NCBI RefSeq assembly: GCF_000402035.1
Contig: NC_021287.1
Coordinates: forward strand, 2,542,001 to 2,606,000
Source: Caballeronia insecticola
GTDB taxonomy: Bacteria > Pseudomonadota > Gammaproteobacteria > Burkholderiales > Burkholderiaceae
Reading direction: 5' to 3'
Length of the DNA: 64,000 nt
Shown: positions 18,202-29,444 of the stretch, one piece after another
Layout: every line of letters starts with the position of its first letter
How positions within the stretch are numbered: the first letter of the stretch is position 1
The notes under the pieces: generated by a model
Told to the model about the DNA's origin: nothing
Seen by the model: only the letters and a program-made list of their open reading frames with translations
Database searches by the model: none
Program-made: the position numbers and the translations under genes

Positions 18202-19374
18202 TCAGCCGAGCGCCGCCGAAACCAGCCAGCGCTTGACGAGCGGCTGCGCGCCGACGAACGCCATGCCGGTATTGCGAACCGCGCGCGCGAGCGTGCCCGG
18301 CACGGAAAACAGCCGCTGCAAACCGTCGGTGGCGAACATGAGCTTCTGGATATCTTCGCGGCGCGCGCGTTCGTAGCGTCGCAGCAGGATCGGGTCGCCG
18401 AGATCGCGGAACGATTCCTTGTTGGCGATGACATCCGCGAGCGCGGCGACATCGCGCAGCCCGAGGTTCATGCCCTGCCCCGCGAGCGGATGAATCAGAT
18501 GCGCGGCATCGCCGACGAGCGCGACGCGCGGCGCAACCAGCTTGTCGACCGTCTGCAGCCCGAGCGGAAAGCCTTGCGCGGGCGTGACGCAATCGAGCGT
18601 GCCGAGCATGTTCTGCGTCGCCGTTTCGACTTGCGCGGCGAGCTGGGCCGGATCGAGTGCGACCAGTTCATCCGCATGCTCGGTGCGCGCGGACCAGACG
18701 AGCGATACATGATCGCCCGGCAGCGGCAGCAGCGCGATGATCTCGCTGTCGCGGAACCATTGGTAAGCCGTTTCGCCGTGCGGCCGCTGAGTCTTGAAAT
18801 TGGCGACGATGCCCGTTTGCCGGTAATCGCGGCGCGTCATCTTCGCGCCCATTTGCGCGCGCACCCACGAATGCGCACCGTCGGCGCCGACGATCAGATC
18901 GGTTTCGAGCATTTCGCCGCTGGCGAGCGCGACGTGCGCCGCGTCCGCTTCGACCGTCATGCCTTGCGCGCGCGATTCGAACCACGAGAGACTCGGCTGA
19001 AAGCGCAGCGCGGTATCGAGCGATTGCTCGATCAGCGACGACTCCACAATCCAAGCAAGCTGCGGCACCGACGCCTGAAACGCCGAGAAGTGCAGTTCGG
19101 CATGAGCGTCGCCGAAGACGCGCATGTCGAATACCGGCCCGAGACGCGCGCGATCGAGCGCCTGCCAGACACGCAGCCGTTCGAGCAGCGTTTGCGAACT
19201 CGACGACAGCGCGTAGATGCGCGAATCGAACGCAGCGCCCGGCGGCAGTCCGGCAGCACGCGATGCGATGAGCGCGGTACGCAGACCGGATTGTGCGAAC
19301 GCGAGCGCCGCCGTCTTGCCGACGAGCCCGCCGCCGACGACGACAGCGTGGAATTTCAGTGGGTGCGAAGTCAT
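18202..19374 (-). CDS. UbiH/UbiF-family FAD-dependent hydroxylase
   Basis: This 390-residue flavoprotein monooxygenase has the dinucleotide-binding motif [20 protein letters not shown] at the N-terminus, the [13 protein letters not shown] (DG) motif in the middle and [25 protein letters not shown] toward the C-terminus, all diagnostic of the UbiH/VisC family. Members hydroxylate the ring of ubiquinone precursors at C1, C5 or C6; which position cannot be decided by eye. The start at 19374 puts the FAD motif near the N-terminus. It is divergent from ychF. Confidence 0.9.
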   Translation of the reverse strand: MTSHPLKFHAVVVGGGLVGKTAALAFAQSGLRTALIASRAAGLPPGAAFDSRIYALSSSSQTLLERLRVWQALDRARLGPVFDMRVFGDAHAELHFSAFQASVPQLAWIVESSLIEQSLDTALRFQPSLSWFESRAQGMTVEADAAHVALASGEMLETDLIVGADGAHSWVRAQMGAKMTRRDYRQTGIVANFKTQRPHGETAYQWFRDSEIIALLPLPGDHVSLVWSARTEHADELVALDPAQLAAQVETATQNMLGTLDCVTPAQGFPLGLQTVDKLVAPRVALVGDAAHLIHPLAGQGMNLGLRDVAALADVIANKESFRDLGDPILLRRYERARREDIQKLMFATDGLQRLFSVPGTLARAVRNTGMAFVGAQPLVKRWLVSAALG

Positions 19375-19622
19375 CCGGCCATTATAGCCGCGGGGTTCGG
19401 CGCGGTTCTCGGCCGGCGCACGGCGCGGACGGCGAGCATTCGGGTGCGCGGGGGCGGCGTTACAATAGCGGTTTGCCCGGCCGCACGACGCGGCCGCAGC
19501 CGTGGCGCGCCGATTCGCTGATTTGGCCGCGCATCGGCTCGTCGGGCTCGTTGCGCGCCGTTCGCGCACCATTTTGTCGAAACCTGCGCGGCCCGCGCCG
19601 TCTCACCAGTTCGAAGGATTCC

Positions 19623-20717
19623 ATGAGCCTCCAATGCGGCATCGTCGGCTTGCCCAACGTCGGCAAGTCCACACTTTTCAATGCGTTGACCAAGGCGGGC
19701 ATTGCCGCCGAGAACTATCCGTTCTGCACCATCGAGCCGAACGTCGGCGTGGTCGAAGTGCCGGACGCGCGTCTGCAGGCGCTCGCCGAGATCGTCAAAC
19801 CCGAGCGCATCCTGCCGGCCGTGGTCGAGTTCGTCGATATCGCCGGGTTGGTCGCGGGCGCGTCGAAGGGTGAAGGCCTCGGCAATCAGTTCCTCGCCAA
19901 CATCCGCGAAACGGACGCGATCACGCACGTCGTGCGCTGTTTCGAGGACGAAAACGTGATCCACGTCGCGGGCAAGATCGACCCGATCGCGGATATCGAA
20001 GTCATCAACACCGAACTCGCGCTCGCCGATCTGGCGACGGTCGAAAAGGCGTTCACGCGTTATTCGAAGGCCGCGAAATCGGGCAACGATAAAGAAGCGG
20101 CGAAGCTCGTCGCCGTGCTCGAAAAGGTACGCGTGCAGCTCGATCAGGCGAAGCCGGTGCGTGGTCTCTCGCTGACCGAAGAAGAGCAGCTCGTCATCAA
20201 GCCGCTTTGCCTGATTACGTCGAAGCCGACCATGTACGTCGCGAACGTGAAGGACGACGGCTTCGAGAACAACCCGTATCTCGATCTGGTGCGCAAGCAC
20301 GCGGAAGCCGAGAACGCGCCGGTGGTCGCGGTGTGCGCGGCGATCGAAGCGGAAATCGCCGATCTCGACGACGCCGACAAGCTGGACTTTCTCGCCGACA
20401 TGGGCATGGACGAGCCCGGTCTGAATCGCGTGATTCGCGCGGGATTCAAGCTGCTCGGCCTGCAGACTTACTTCACGGCGGGCGTGAAGGAAGTGCGCGC
20501 GTGGACGATTCATATCGGCGATACGGCGCCTCAGGCGGCCGGCGCGATCCACACGGACTTCGAGCGCGGCTTCATCCGCGCGCAGACCATTTCGTTCGAT
20601 GACTTCATCGCGTACAAGGGTGAGCAAGGCGCGAAGGAAGCCGGGAAGATGCGGGCCGAAGGGAAGGAATATGTCGTGCATGACGGAGATGTGATGAACT
20701 TCTTGTTCAACGTGTAA
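19623..20717 (+). CDS. ychF: Redox-regulated ribosome-binding ATPase YchF
   Basis: This 364-residue Obg-related protein has the usual family length. Walker [10 protein letters not shown] is at residues 9-17, followed by [15 protein letters not shown], the G3 segment [21 protein letters not shown] and a C-terminal TGS domain with [15 protein letters not shown]. YchF binds ribosomes and prefers ATP over GTP. Although the frame is open well upstream, the start at 19623 (MSLQCGIVG) is preceded by an AAGGA-type site and matches the family. It is followed by a strong terminator. Confidence 0.97.
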   Translation: MSLQCGIVGLPNVGKSTLFNALTKAGIAAENYPFCTIEPNVGVVEVPDARLQALAEIVKPERILPAVVEFVDIAGLVAGASKGEGLGNQFLANIRETDAITHVVRCFEDENVIHVAGKIDPIADIEVINTELALADLATVEKAFTRYSKAAKSGNDKEAAKLVAVLEKVRVQLDQAKPVRGLSLTEEEQLVIKPLCLITSKPTMYVANVKDDGFENNPYLDLVRKHAEAENAPVVAVCAAIEAEIADLDDADKLDFLADMGMDEPGLNRVIRAGFKLLGLQTYFTAGVKEVRAWTIHIGDTAPQAAGAIHTDFERGFIRAQTISFDDFIAYKGEQGAKEAGKMRAEGKEYVVHDGDVMNFLFNV

Positions 20718-20747
20718 GCGTCACGCACGATCAGAGCAGGTCGCGTT

Positions 20748-20785
20748 AAAAGCGGAGTGCCCGATAAAGGGCCTCCGCTTTTTTC
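20748..20785 (+). terminator. Rho-independent terminator after ychF
   Basis: AAAAGCGGAG pairs with CTCCGCTTTT, with an inner GCCC/GGGC stem and a T-run after the 3' arm. It begins about 30 bases beyond the ychF stop. Confidence 0.85.
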
Positions 20786-20844
20786 ATGAGCGGACGATAC
20801 CGCGCGGCGACGCACGATCAATAACAAAGAGAGAAAACAGGAAG

Positions 20845-21165
20845 ATGCAGAGACACACGCCAATGAGCGTGCGGCGCACGTTCGCGGTCACGGCCATGAT
20901 CGCGGCGAGCGTCGTGTGGACATCCAGCGCCCTCGCCTACCACGGCAATCAATACCAATACCAGCCCCACCCCGACGAATCCGACCTCGACACCCACGGC
21001 CATTACACCAACCACGACGGCAACATCGTCCATTCGCCCGCGCACACGCGCTCGGGCTCGGTCCCCGCGGGCGCGACCGCCCAATGCCGCGACGGCTCCT
21101 ACAGCTTCAGCCAGCATCACAGCGGTACGTGCTCGCGGCACGGCGGCGTCGCAAGCTGGCAGTGA
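20845..21165 (+). CDS. Secreted DUF3761-type protein, 106 residues
   Basis: An N-terminal signal peptide (basic start, hydrophobic core, cleavage near ALA about residue 31) precedes a short mature domain rich in His, Tyr, Ser and Gly. The C-terminus has paired cysteines in CRDGSYSFSQHHSGTCSRHGGVASW, which is the DUF3761 pattern. It is probably periplasmic or secreted with one disulfide. The function is unknown. The His-rich middle could bind metal but that is speculation. AAACAGGAAG before the ATG supplies the ribosome site. It stands alone between the ychF terminator and ettA. Confidence 0.85.
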   Translation: MQRHTPMSVRRTFAVTAMIAASVVWTSSALAYHGNQYQYQPHPDESDLDTHGHYTNHDGNIVHSPAHTRSGSVPAGATAQCRDGSYSFSQHHSGTCSRHGGVASWQ

Positions 21166-21309
21166 CGGAGCGCACCGCGAAGTACAATGCCAGTTGATCC
21201 CGCCCGCGCCGCCTGGCGCGGCCTCGGGAAGGCGCGCCGGATCGCGCCGGCAAATCTCATCGGACGCCGCGCGTTCGCACCCTTCATCACCCAATCAGTC
21301 ACGGACAAC

Positions 21310-22977
<1,668 letters not shown>

Positions 22978-23051
22978 TTCGCGGAAAACGTCTGACGAAA
23001 CATCGCGCGCCTGTGCGGCTATGCGGGCGCGCGCACCGACATCAGGCATGA

Positions 23052-23091
23052 AAGTGGCGACTGTGTAACACGCAGTCGCCACTTCGTTTTT
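23052..23091 (+). terminator. Rho-independent terminator after ettA
   Basis: AAGTGGCGACTG (23052-23063) pairs perfectly with CAGTCGCCACTT (23073-23084), followed by CGTTTTT. Confidence 0.88.
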
Positions 23092-23138
23092 GGCGGCATC
23101 CACATGACGCCAAGGGCTCGCACGGGAGACACACGCAG

Positions 23139-24266
23139 ATGGCGGGATCGAGCGCGCGACGGGGAGCGCTTTGGGCAATCGGCATCGTCGTGGCGCTCGT
23201 CGTCGTGGCGATCGGCGGGTGGCTGTTCGTCGTGCATCAGATGAAGGAGCGGATCATCGAGACGCTCGGGCCGAACGGTTCCGTCGAGGAAATCGACGTC
23301 GGATTCGGTCAGGTCACGCTCTCGCGCGTGCGCCTGCGCGGCCCAAAAGACTGGCCTACCGGCGACGCAATGCGCGCCGAGCGCATCGTCATGGACGTCG
23401 ACATGCGCTCGCTCGTCGGGCGGCCGATTCATCTGCGCAGCGTGAGCGTCGACAACTACTATCTGTCGATCGTCCGTTCGGCCGATGGCCGCGTGCGCAT
23501 CCTGCCCGGCCTCAAGGAAACCGCGCGCGAAGCCGATGCAAAGCCCGGCACGTCCACCGCCGACGAGCACGCGCGCGAAGAGAAGCTGATCGATCGCGTG
23601 TCGTTCGAACGCGGCTCGATGGAGTTCTTCGACGGCTCCGTGCAGAACCCGCCGTATCGCGTGCTGATCGGCGATGCGCGCGCGACCGTCGATCACCTTC
23701 ATCTGCCCGCGCTGAACGAGCGCACCGACCTTTCGATGGCCGGCTCGATCAAAGGCCCGTCGCACACCGGCAACGTGACGTGGAACGGCTGGATGATCAT
23801 CGCGAACAAGGATTCGCAGACGCGCGTGACGCTGCGCAGTGTCGATGTGCAGACGCTCGATCCGTATTTGCTGAAGAAAGCCGGCGCGAAGGCGGCGGTG
23901 ACGGGCGGCATCATCGATCTGAGCATCGATGCAGCCGTGAAGAACTACCGCATTCACGCGCCCGGCACGCTCACGCTGAATCACCTGCAGATCAGCGAAA
24001 CGGGCAACCCGCTCGATACCTTTCTCTCGATTCCGACCAAGGCTGCGATCGCCGCGCTGAAGGATCGCAAGGATCAGATCACGCTCGATTTCGTCCTCGA
24101 CGGCGATCTGCGCGATCCGAAGTTTTCGCTGAGCGAGAGCCTTACGAAGAAGCTCGCGACCGGCTTCGCGAAGGCGCTCGGCGTGAGCGCGGAAGGCGTT
24201 GCGCGCGGCGCGGGCGATACGGTGCGGGGAATCGGCAACGCGCTGAAGAATCTGCTGGGACAGTAG
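23139..24266 (+). CDS. DUF748/AsmA-like inner-membrane protein
   Basis: This 375-residue protein has one N-terminal transmembrane helix (about residues 11-32) followed by a long beta-rich domain that resembles DUF748 and the AsmA group, with repeated strand-turn patterns such as VDNYYLSIVRSADGRVRILP and FFDGSVQNPPYRVLIGDARATVDHL. AsmA-like proteins bridge or modify the envelope and are linked to lipid transport. Whether this short single-domain form does so is unknown. It is flanked by terminators or opposite-strand genes, so it is monocistronic. Confidence 0.75.
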   Translation: MAGSSARRGALWAIGIVVALVVVAIGGWLFVVHQMKERIIETLGPNGSVEEIDVGFGQVTLSRVRLRGPKDWPTGDAMRAERIVMDVDMRSLVGRPIHLRSVSVDNYYLSIVRSADGRVRILPGLKETAREADAKPGTSTADEHAREEKLIDRVSFERGSMEFFDGSVQNPPYRVLIGDARATVDHLHLPALNERTDLSMAGSIKGPSHTGNVTWNGWMIIANKDSQTRVTLRSVDVQTLDPYLLKKAGAKAAVTGGIIDLSIDAAVKNYRIHAPGTLTLNHLQISETGNPLDTFLSIPTKAAIAALKDRKDQITLDFVLDGDLRDPKFSLSESLTKKLATGFAKALGVSAEGVARGAGDTVRGIGNALKNLLGQ

Positions 24267-24284
24267 CGCGCGGCCGTCGGGTGT

Positions 24285-24908
24285 TCAGATAGGCAAGTTC
24301 AGCGCGCGCAACTGGCTTTCTGCTTCCGTCGCGCTCGTGTAATGCACGCCGTGCCAGCCGAGCGCGGTCGCGGCTTGTGCGTTCTTCAGGTTGTCGTCGA
24401 TGAAGACGAGTTCGTTCGGCCGAATGCCCGGCAACTGCTTGTCGATTTCCGCGTGCATCAACGCGAAGATCTGCGGATCCGGTTTGATGAGGCCGACGCG
24501 CCCCGACACAACAATCTCCCGAAACTTGCGCAGCACGTCGAAGCGCTCCCACGCGTACGGAAAAGTTTCCGCCGACCAGTTCGTCAGGCCGAAAAGCGGC
24601 ACGCCCGCGGCGTCCAGTTGGTCCACCAGCGCGACGCCTTCGTCCAGCACGCCCTGCACCATCTCGGGCCAGCGCGCGTAGAAGGCGCGAATCAGCGCTT
24701 CGTGCGCGGGATACAGCGCGATCAGTTCGGCGGTGCCTTCTTCGATGCTCTGCCCGCCGTCCTGCTGCACGACCCATTCCATCTTGCAGACGTTGTCGAG
24801 AAACCAGCGGCGCTCGGTTTCGTCGGGAATCAGTTGCCGATAGAGATAGTCGCGGTTCCAGTCGATCAGCACGCCGCCGAAGTCGAACACGACTGCCTTG
24901 ATGGTCAT
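24285..24908 (-). CDS. HAD-family hydrolase (HAD-IA type)
   Basis: This is a 207-residue phosphatase-like protein. The nucleophile motif is VVFDFGGVLIDWN, motif II is LTNWSAET, the Lys is in GLIKPDPQIF and motif IV is VFIDDNLKNAQAA. The Trp-containing motif II resembles YihX/epoxide-hydrolase-N-like HAD proteins that act on sugar phosphates. The substrate is unknown. Its ATG overlaps the end of the upstream isochorismatase-family gene (ATGA), showing translational coupling. Confidence 0.88.
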   Translation of the reverse strand: MTIKAVVFDFGGVLIDWNRDYLYRQLIPDETERRWFLDNVCKMEWVVQQDGGQSIEEGTAELIALYPAHEALIRAFYARWPEMVQGVLDEGVALVDQLDAAGVPLFGLTNWSAETFPYAWERFDVLRKFREIVVSGRVGLIKPDPQIFALMHAEIDKQLPGIRPNELVFIDDNLKNAQAATALGWHGVHYTSATEAESQLRALNLPI

Positions 24909-25456
24909 GCGAACTCCGTTTGCAATATGTCGTTGAGCGCGAGCACTTTCACGCCTTTGCCGGTCATCGACGAATGCGACCAGACGAAGTTCTGATGCTC
25001 GACGATCTTCTCGGCGGCGAGGTGAGGTTTGTCCGCGGTCGTGTGAATGTCCGACGCGATGATCGTGCGCAAGCCAAGCAGCTCGGCGCGCCTTGCCGTG
25101 GCGTTGACGCAGAATTCCGTGGCGTAGCCGCACAGCACCACGCACTCGATTCCCCGCTCGCGAAGACGGTCCGCTAGCGCCGTCTCGTGAAACGCATCGC
25201 CGACGGTTTTATGCACGGCTTCGTCGCTTGCGTGACGATCGAGCGACGCGGGCAATTGCCAGCCGTCGCTGCCGCGCGCAAGCGGTCCGTTCGCGTCGCT
25301 CTCGTGCTGGACGATGAATACCGGCGCGTCCGCACGCCGCGCCGCTGCCGTGAGCCGGTTGATTCCGTCGATGACCTCGGCGGCGCGATACGCGGGTTTC
25401 GCGCCGCCGAAGAACATCTGCTGCACGTCGATCACGATCACAGCCGTCTGAGTCAT
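24905..25456 (-). CDS. Cysteine hydrolase of the isochorismatase family
   Basis: This 183-residue protein has the Asp of the triad in VIVIDVQQMFF (Asp10), the Lys in HKTVGDAF and the nucleophilic Cys in CGYATEFCVNATARRA near residue 118. Members hydrolyse amides such as nicotinamide, or isochorismate ethers; this one lacks clear features of nicotinamidase. It is coupled to the HAD gene downstream and lies 12 bases from the aminopeptidase gene upstream, so the three form a likely operon. Confidence 0.88.
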   Translation of the reverse strand: MTQTAVIVIDVQQMFFGGAKPAYRAAEVIDGINRLTAAARRADAPVFIVQHESDANGPLARGSDGWQLPASLDRHASDEAVHKTVGDAFHETALADRLRERGIECVVLCGYATEFCVNATARRAELLGLRTIIASDIHTTADKPHLAAEKIVEHQNFVWSHSSMTGKGVKVLALNDILQTEFA

Positions 25457-25468
25457 AAACGTCTCGCT

Positions 25469-27298
25469 TTAAATCGCCTGGGTCCGCGCCTCGAGCCACG
25501 CCAGCGCCTTGCCCGACACATGCGGCGACACGCGCCGCCGCACCGTTTCGTGATACGCGTTCAGCCACGCGCGCTCGTCCTCGCGCAGCAGCGACAACTC
25601 GATGCAGCGCGTATCGATCGGGCACAGCGTCAGCGTCTCGAATTCGAGGAAATCGCCGAATTCGGTTTTGCCCGCGGCCTGATTCATCACGAGATTTTCG
25701 ATTCGGATGCCCCACTTGCCCGGCCGGTAGATGCCCGGCTCGATCGACGTGATCATGCCCTCTTCCATCGCCGTCCACGGCTCGGCGGGCGCGTAGTGCG
25801 AGATCACCTGCGGGCCTTCGTGCACGTTCAGGAAGTAGCCGACGCCGTGGCCCGTGCCGTGACCGTAGTCCGCGCCCGCTTCCCAGATCGGCGCGCGCGC
25901 GATCGAATCGAGCATCGGCGAGCGGATGCCGCGCGGAAAACGCGCGCGCGACAGCGCCATCGTGCCTTTCAGCACGATCGTGAAATCGCGCCGATGCTCC
26001 GCCGTGATCTCGCCGATGGGCACAACGCGCGTGATGTCCGTCGTACCGCTCAGATATTGACCGCCCGAATCGATCAGCAAGAGCCCGTTGCCTTCGATCA
26101 CCGCATGCGACGCCTCGGTCGCGCGGTAATGCGGCATCGCGCCGTTGGCGTTGAAGCCCGCAATCGTGCCGAAGGACAGCGTGACGAAGCCCGGCCGGCG
26201 TGCGCGCGCGGCAGTCAGCTTTTCGTCGATGGTCAGCTCCGTGATGCGTTCGCGCCCGAGCGCCTCTTCGAACCACGCGAAGAATTCGGCGAGCGCCGCG
26301 CCGTCCTGCTCCATCGTTGCGCGGATGTGCTCGGCCTCGGCGGCGGTCTTGCGCGACTTCGCGAAGGTCGACGGATTCACCGCCTCGACCACCTTCACCG
26401 TCGACGGCACGCGCTCCAGCAAACCGTGCGTGATGCGGCGCGGGTCGATCAGCAACGTGGCGCCCGAGGCCAGCGACGCGAGCGCGCGCGGCGCGTCGGC
26501 GTAAGGCGCGATCCGCACGCCGTCGCGCGCGAGCGATTCGGCCAGCGCCGCCGGAACCTTGCCGTCGCCGACGAAGACAACGGCGTCATCCAGCCCGATC
26601 AGCGCATGCGCGACGAAAACCGGGTTGTAGGTCACGTCGGCGCCGCGCAGATTGAAGATCCACGCGAGATCGTCGAGCGTGGAGACGAAGTGCCACTGCG
26701 CGCCCTTCGCGCGCATCGTTTCGCGCACTTTTGCGAGCTTGTCCGCGCGCGCGACGCTTGCATGCGGCGCGGCGTGTTCGTAGACGGGCGCGTCCGGCAG
26801 CCCGGGCCGCGCGGGCCACACGCCGTCCAGCACGTCGAGATCCGTGCGCAGGACGATGCCGCGCGCCGTGAGCGCATCGGACAACGCGCGCGCCGCCGCA
26901 ACGCCTAGCACGCTGCCATCGACCGCGACGACTGCGCCCGACGGCACGTTTTCCGCGAGCCAGTCGATGTGCGGCGCCGTCAGCTGGCCGCCCGTCATCT
27001 TCATGAGCACGATGCCGGTGCCGGCGAGTTGCGCTTCGGCCTGCGTCCAGTAGCGGCTGTCGACCCAGACGCCCGCGAAATCCGCCGTGACGACGAGCGT
27101 GCCGACCGAGCCGGTGAAGCCCGAGAGCCACTGACGCCCTTGCCAGCGCTCCGGCAAATATTCGGACAGATGCGGATCGGCGGACGGAATGAGCACGGCA
27201 GCGAGGTTTTCGCGCGCCATCTGGCCGCGCAGCGACTCGATGCGACGGGCGAAGGTGGCGGGCTCGGGCGTACCCGGATTGGCGATGCGATCGTTCAT
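25469..27298 (-). CDS. Xaa-Pro aminopeptidase, M24B family (three-domain type)
   Basis: This 609-residue protein has two creatinase-like N-terminal domains (about 1-310) and a C-terminal pita-bread domain. Metal ligands are visible in LLIDSGGQYLSGTTDITR (two Asp), GHGTGHGVGYFLNVHEGPQ (His), SIEPGIY (Glu) and a final Glu in the NLVMNQ to FLEFETLT region. The length and domain layout match the eukaryote-type cytosolic aminopeptidase P rather than the 440-residue PepP of E. coli. It removes N-terminal residues ahead of proline. The start at 27298 has AGGTGA upstream. Confidence 0.92.
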   Translation of the reverse strand: MNDRIANPGTPEPATFARRIESLRGQMARENLAAVLIPSADPHLSEYLPERWQGRQWLSGFTGSVGTLVVTADFAGVWVDSRYWTQAEAQLAGTGIVLMKMTGGQLTAPHIDWLAENVPSGAVVAVDGSVLGVAAARALSDALTARGIVLRTDLDVLDGVWPARPGLPDAPVYEHAAPHASVARADKLAKVRETMRAKGAQWHFVSTLDDLAWIFNLRGADVTYNPVFVAHALIGLDDAVVFVGDGKVPAALAESLARDGVRIAPYADAPRALASLASGATLLIDPRRITHGLLERVPSTVKVVEAVNPSTFAKSRKTAAEAEHIRATMEQDGAALAEFFAWFEEALGRERITELTIDEKLTAARARRPGFVTLSFGTIAGFNANGAMPHYRATEASHAVIEGNGLLLIDSGGQYLSGTTDITRVVPIGEITAEHRRDFTIVLKGTMALSRARFPRGIRSPMLDSIARAPIWEAGADYGHGTGHGVGYFLNVHEGPQVISHYAPAEPWTAMEEGMITSIEPGIYRPGKWGIRIENLVMNQAAGKTEFGDFLEFETLTLCPIDTRCIELSLLREDERAWLNAYHETVRRRVSPHVSGKALAWLEARTQAI

Positions 27299-27409
27299 GG
27301 AGTCACCTGCTTGAAAGCCCGCGTGGGGCATGTAATGCACTTAATGCACGTGGAGCACGAGTTGCACGGCGGACGGCGAGGATCACCCGCCGTCCGCCAG
27401 GAAAAAAGC

Positions 27410-27682
27410 CTAGCGGCGCGCCGCCAGTGCGACCGTCGTCGTCACGACGAGGAGCGCGAACAGCGCGCACGCGAGCCATTCGAGCGTATCGCCGTCGTGA
27501 TACACGTCGATGATATTGCCGACCATGCGCGCGACGATCGTCGCCAGTATGCCAGCCGCGATCGCCGTCCAGATGCGCCCCGCCGGGCCACGGCCGACGC
27601 GTCCCGCGCGCCGCAGCGGATGCAGCCACCAGCTCGACGCGCCGATCACGGCGCCCAGAAAAATCAGTCCGGTCCAGCCCAT
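27410..27682 (-). CDS. Small membrane protein, 90 residues
   Basis: This is a predicted three-helix inner-membrane protein. Hydrophobic segments lie at about residues 3-15, 34-50 and 62-85, with a basic loop (RRAGRVGRGPAGR) between the first two. The arrangement resembles the GlsB/YeaQ/YmgE (Transgly_assoc) proteins, but the similarity is loose. The frame extends much further upstream, but that part is low-complexity and unlike a membrane protein, so I place the start at MGWTGL (27682). It lies upstream of the aminopeptidase gene on the same strand, 112 bases away. Confidence 0.6.
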   Translation of the reverse strand: MGWTGLIFLGAVIGASSWWLHPLRRAGRVGRGPAGRIWTAIAAGILATIVARMVGNIIDVYHDGDTLEWLACALFALLVVTTTVALAARR

Positions 27683-27985
27683 CAGCGGCTGTGCTCCGTC
27701 GGGTTCGAGGGTCCGGAAAGTACCGCGCTCGGGAAAAGTGGCATGCTGAGTCCGGCTCGACAGCGAAAAAGGTAAGCGGATGAGTTTAGGGGCCGGATTT
27801 GGCGATGGCAAGATCGCGCGTTTTCGAGGCGGCGTACCAAAAGTGACGGACCCGGTGTGGCGATCCGCCGCGACCGAGATTGCCGGCCGAACGGCAGCTT
27901 TCCCCATGCCAGGCAAGGCTCGACGGTGCGAAAGCCGTAGTCCGCCCCCAAATAGCACCTATAAATGAAGAAATACGCGAAACGC
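27683..27985. other. Intergenic region before hemA, no gene seen
   Basis: About 300 bases between the divergent small membrane protein gene and the hemA promoter. Short frames occur on both strands, but none has a ribosome site or recognisable protein. The last 40 bases become AT-rich toward the hemA promoter. Confidence 0.6.
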
Positions 27986-27991
27986 TATAAT
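27986..27991 (+). promoter_or_regulatory. -10 element of the hemA promoter
   Basis: A perfect TATAAT lies 53 bases before the hemA ATG, in the only AT-rich patch of the region. No good -35 hexamer is visible at the right distance. Confidence 0.55.
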
Positions 27992-28043
27992 ATTGGGCTA
28001 TCTGAAAGGCCATCGGCTTAGACCGAACGCATCGTCCAAAACA

Positions 28044-29348
28044 ATGCAGCTCCTCACGATCGGAATCAACCACCACACTGCGCCTGTCGCCCTGCGCGAA
28101 CGCGTGGCGTTTCCGCTCGAACAGCTCAAGCCCGCGCTGGGCGCATTGAAGGACCTGTGGCTCGGGCCGCTCGCGAAAGTCTCGCCGGAAGCGGCGATCC
28201 TCTCGACCTGCAACCGCACTGAACTGTACTGCGCCACGGACGACAACGCCGCCCGCGAAGCCGCTATTCAGTGGCTGTCGAAGTATCACGGCATCGCCGT
28301 TCCCGAGCTTGCGCCGCACGTGTATGCGCTGCCGCAGTCGGAAGCCGTGCGGCACGCGTTCCGCGTCGCATCGGGGCTCGACTCGATGGTCCTTGGTGAA
28401 ACGCAAATCGTTGGACAAATGAAAGATGCGGTGCGTACCGCGTCCGAAGCCGGCGCGCTCGGCACTTATCTGAATCAGTTGTTCCAGCGCACGTTCGCTG
28501 TTGCGAAGGAAGTGCGCACGACCACCGAAATCGGCGCGCAGTCGGTGTCGATGGCCGCCGCCGCCGTGCGCCTCGCGCAGCGCATCTTCGAGAATATTTC
28601 CGGCCAGCGCGTGCTGTTTATCGGCGCGGGCGAAATGATCGAACTCTGCGCCACGCATTTCGCCGCGCAGAATCCGCGTGAACTGGTCGTCGCGAATCGC
28701 ACGGCCGAGCGCGGCGAAAAGCTCGCCGGTCGCTTCAACGGCCGCGCAATTCCGCTGTCCGAACTGCCCGCGCGCATGCACGAGTTCGACATCATCGTGT
28801 CGTGCACGGCGTCCACCCTGCCGATCATCGGTCTCGGTGCGGTCGAACGCGCGGTGCGGGCGCGCCGCCATCGGCCCATTTTCATGGTCGATCTCGCCGT
28901 GCCGCGCGACATCGAGCCGGAAGTCGGCAATCTGCACGACGTATTCCTCTATACCGTCGACGATCTCGGCGCGATCGTCCGCGAAGGCAACGCGTCGCGT
29001 CAGGCGGCCGTCGCGCAGGCGGAAGCCATCATCGAGACGCGCGTGCAGAACTTCATGCAGTGGCTGGATGCGCGCAGCATCGTGCCGGTGATCCGTCACA
29101 TGCATACGCAAGCGGACGCGCTGCGCCGCGCCGAACTCGACCGCGCCCGCAAGATGCTCCTGCGTGGCGACGATCCCGCCGCCGTGCTCGAAGCGCTCTC
29201 GCAGTCGCTCACCAACAAGCTGATCCACGGTCCCACGCACGCGCTCAACCGCGCGAGCAGCGAGGAGCGCAGCCAGCTCATCGACCTGATGAGCGGCTTC
29301 TACCGCCACGGCTCGTCGTCCGATCCGTCGAATTCGTCGGACCGTTAG
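28044..29348 (+). CDS. hemA: Glutamyl-tRNA reductase
   Basis: This is a 434-residue protein. The N-terminal catalytic domain contains [17 protein letters not shown] and the nucleophile Cys56 in [11 protein letters not shown], followed by [20 protein letters not shown]. The NADPH domain has [16 protein letters not shown], and a C-terminal helical dimerisation domain ends with [14 protein letters not shown]. It reduces glutamyl-tRNA to glutamate semialdehyde, the first committed step of tetrapyrrole synthesis. It heads the conserved group hemA-prfA-prmC. Confidence 0.97.
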   Translation: MQLLTIGINHHTAPVALRERVAFPLEQLKPALGALKDLWLGPLAKVSPEAAILSTCNRTELYCATDDNAAREAAIQWLSKYHGIAVPELAPHVYALPQSEAVRHAFRVASGLDSMVLGETQIVGQMKDAVRTASEAGALGTYLNQLFQRTFAVAKEVRTTTEIGAQSVSMAAAAVRLAQRIFENISGQRVLFIGAGEMIELCATHFAAQNPRELVVANRTAERGEKLAGRFNGRAIPLSELPARMHEFDIIVSCTASTLPIIGLGAVERAVRARRHRPIFMVDLAVPRDIEPEVGNLHDVFLYTVDDLGAIVREGNASRQAAVAQAEAIIETRVQNFMQWLDARSIVPVIRHMHTQADALRRAELDRARKMLLRGDDPAAVLEALSQSLTNKLIHGPTHALNRASSEERSQLIDLMSGFYRHGSSSDPSNSSDR

Positions 29349-29444
29349 CGGCCTTCCTTTTGCTATTCTCAAATGCTCCGCGCCCCGCGCGGAAGCTTCC
29401 CCGATTTCAGTAATTCCTGGCGCTCGCCGCGCCATTTCCGCCCG

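Noticed and set aside
27780..27968. 62-codon frame upstream of hemA
   Set aside because: No ribosome site or recognisable protein, and composition like noncoding shadow frames.
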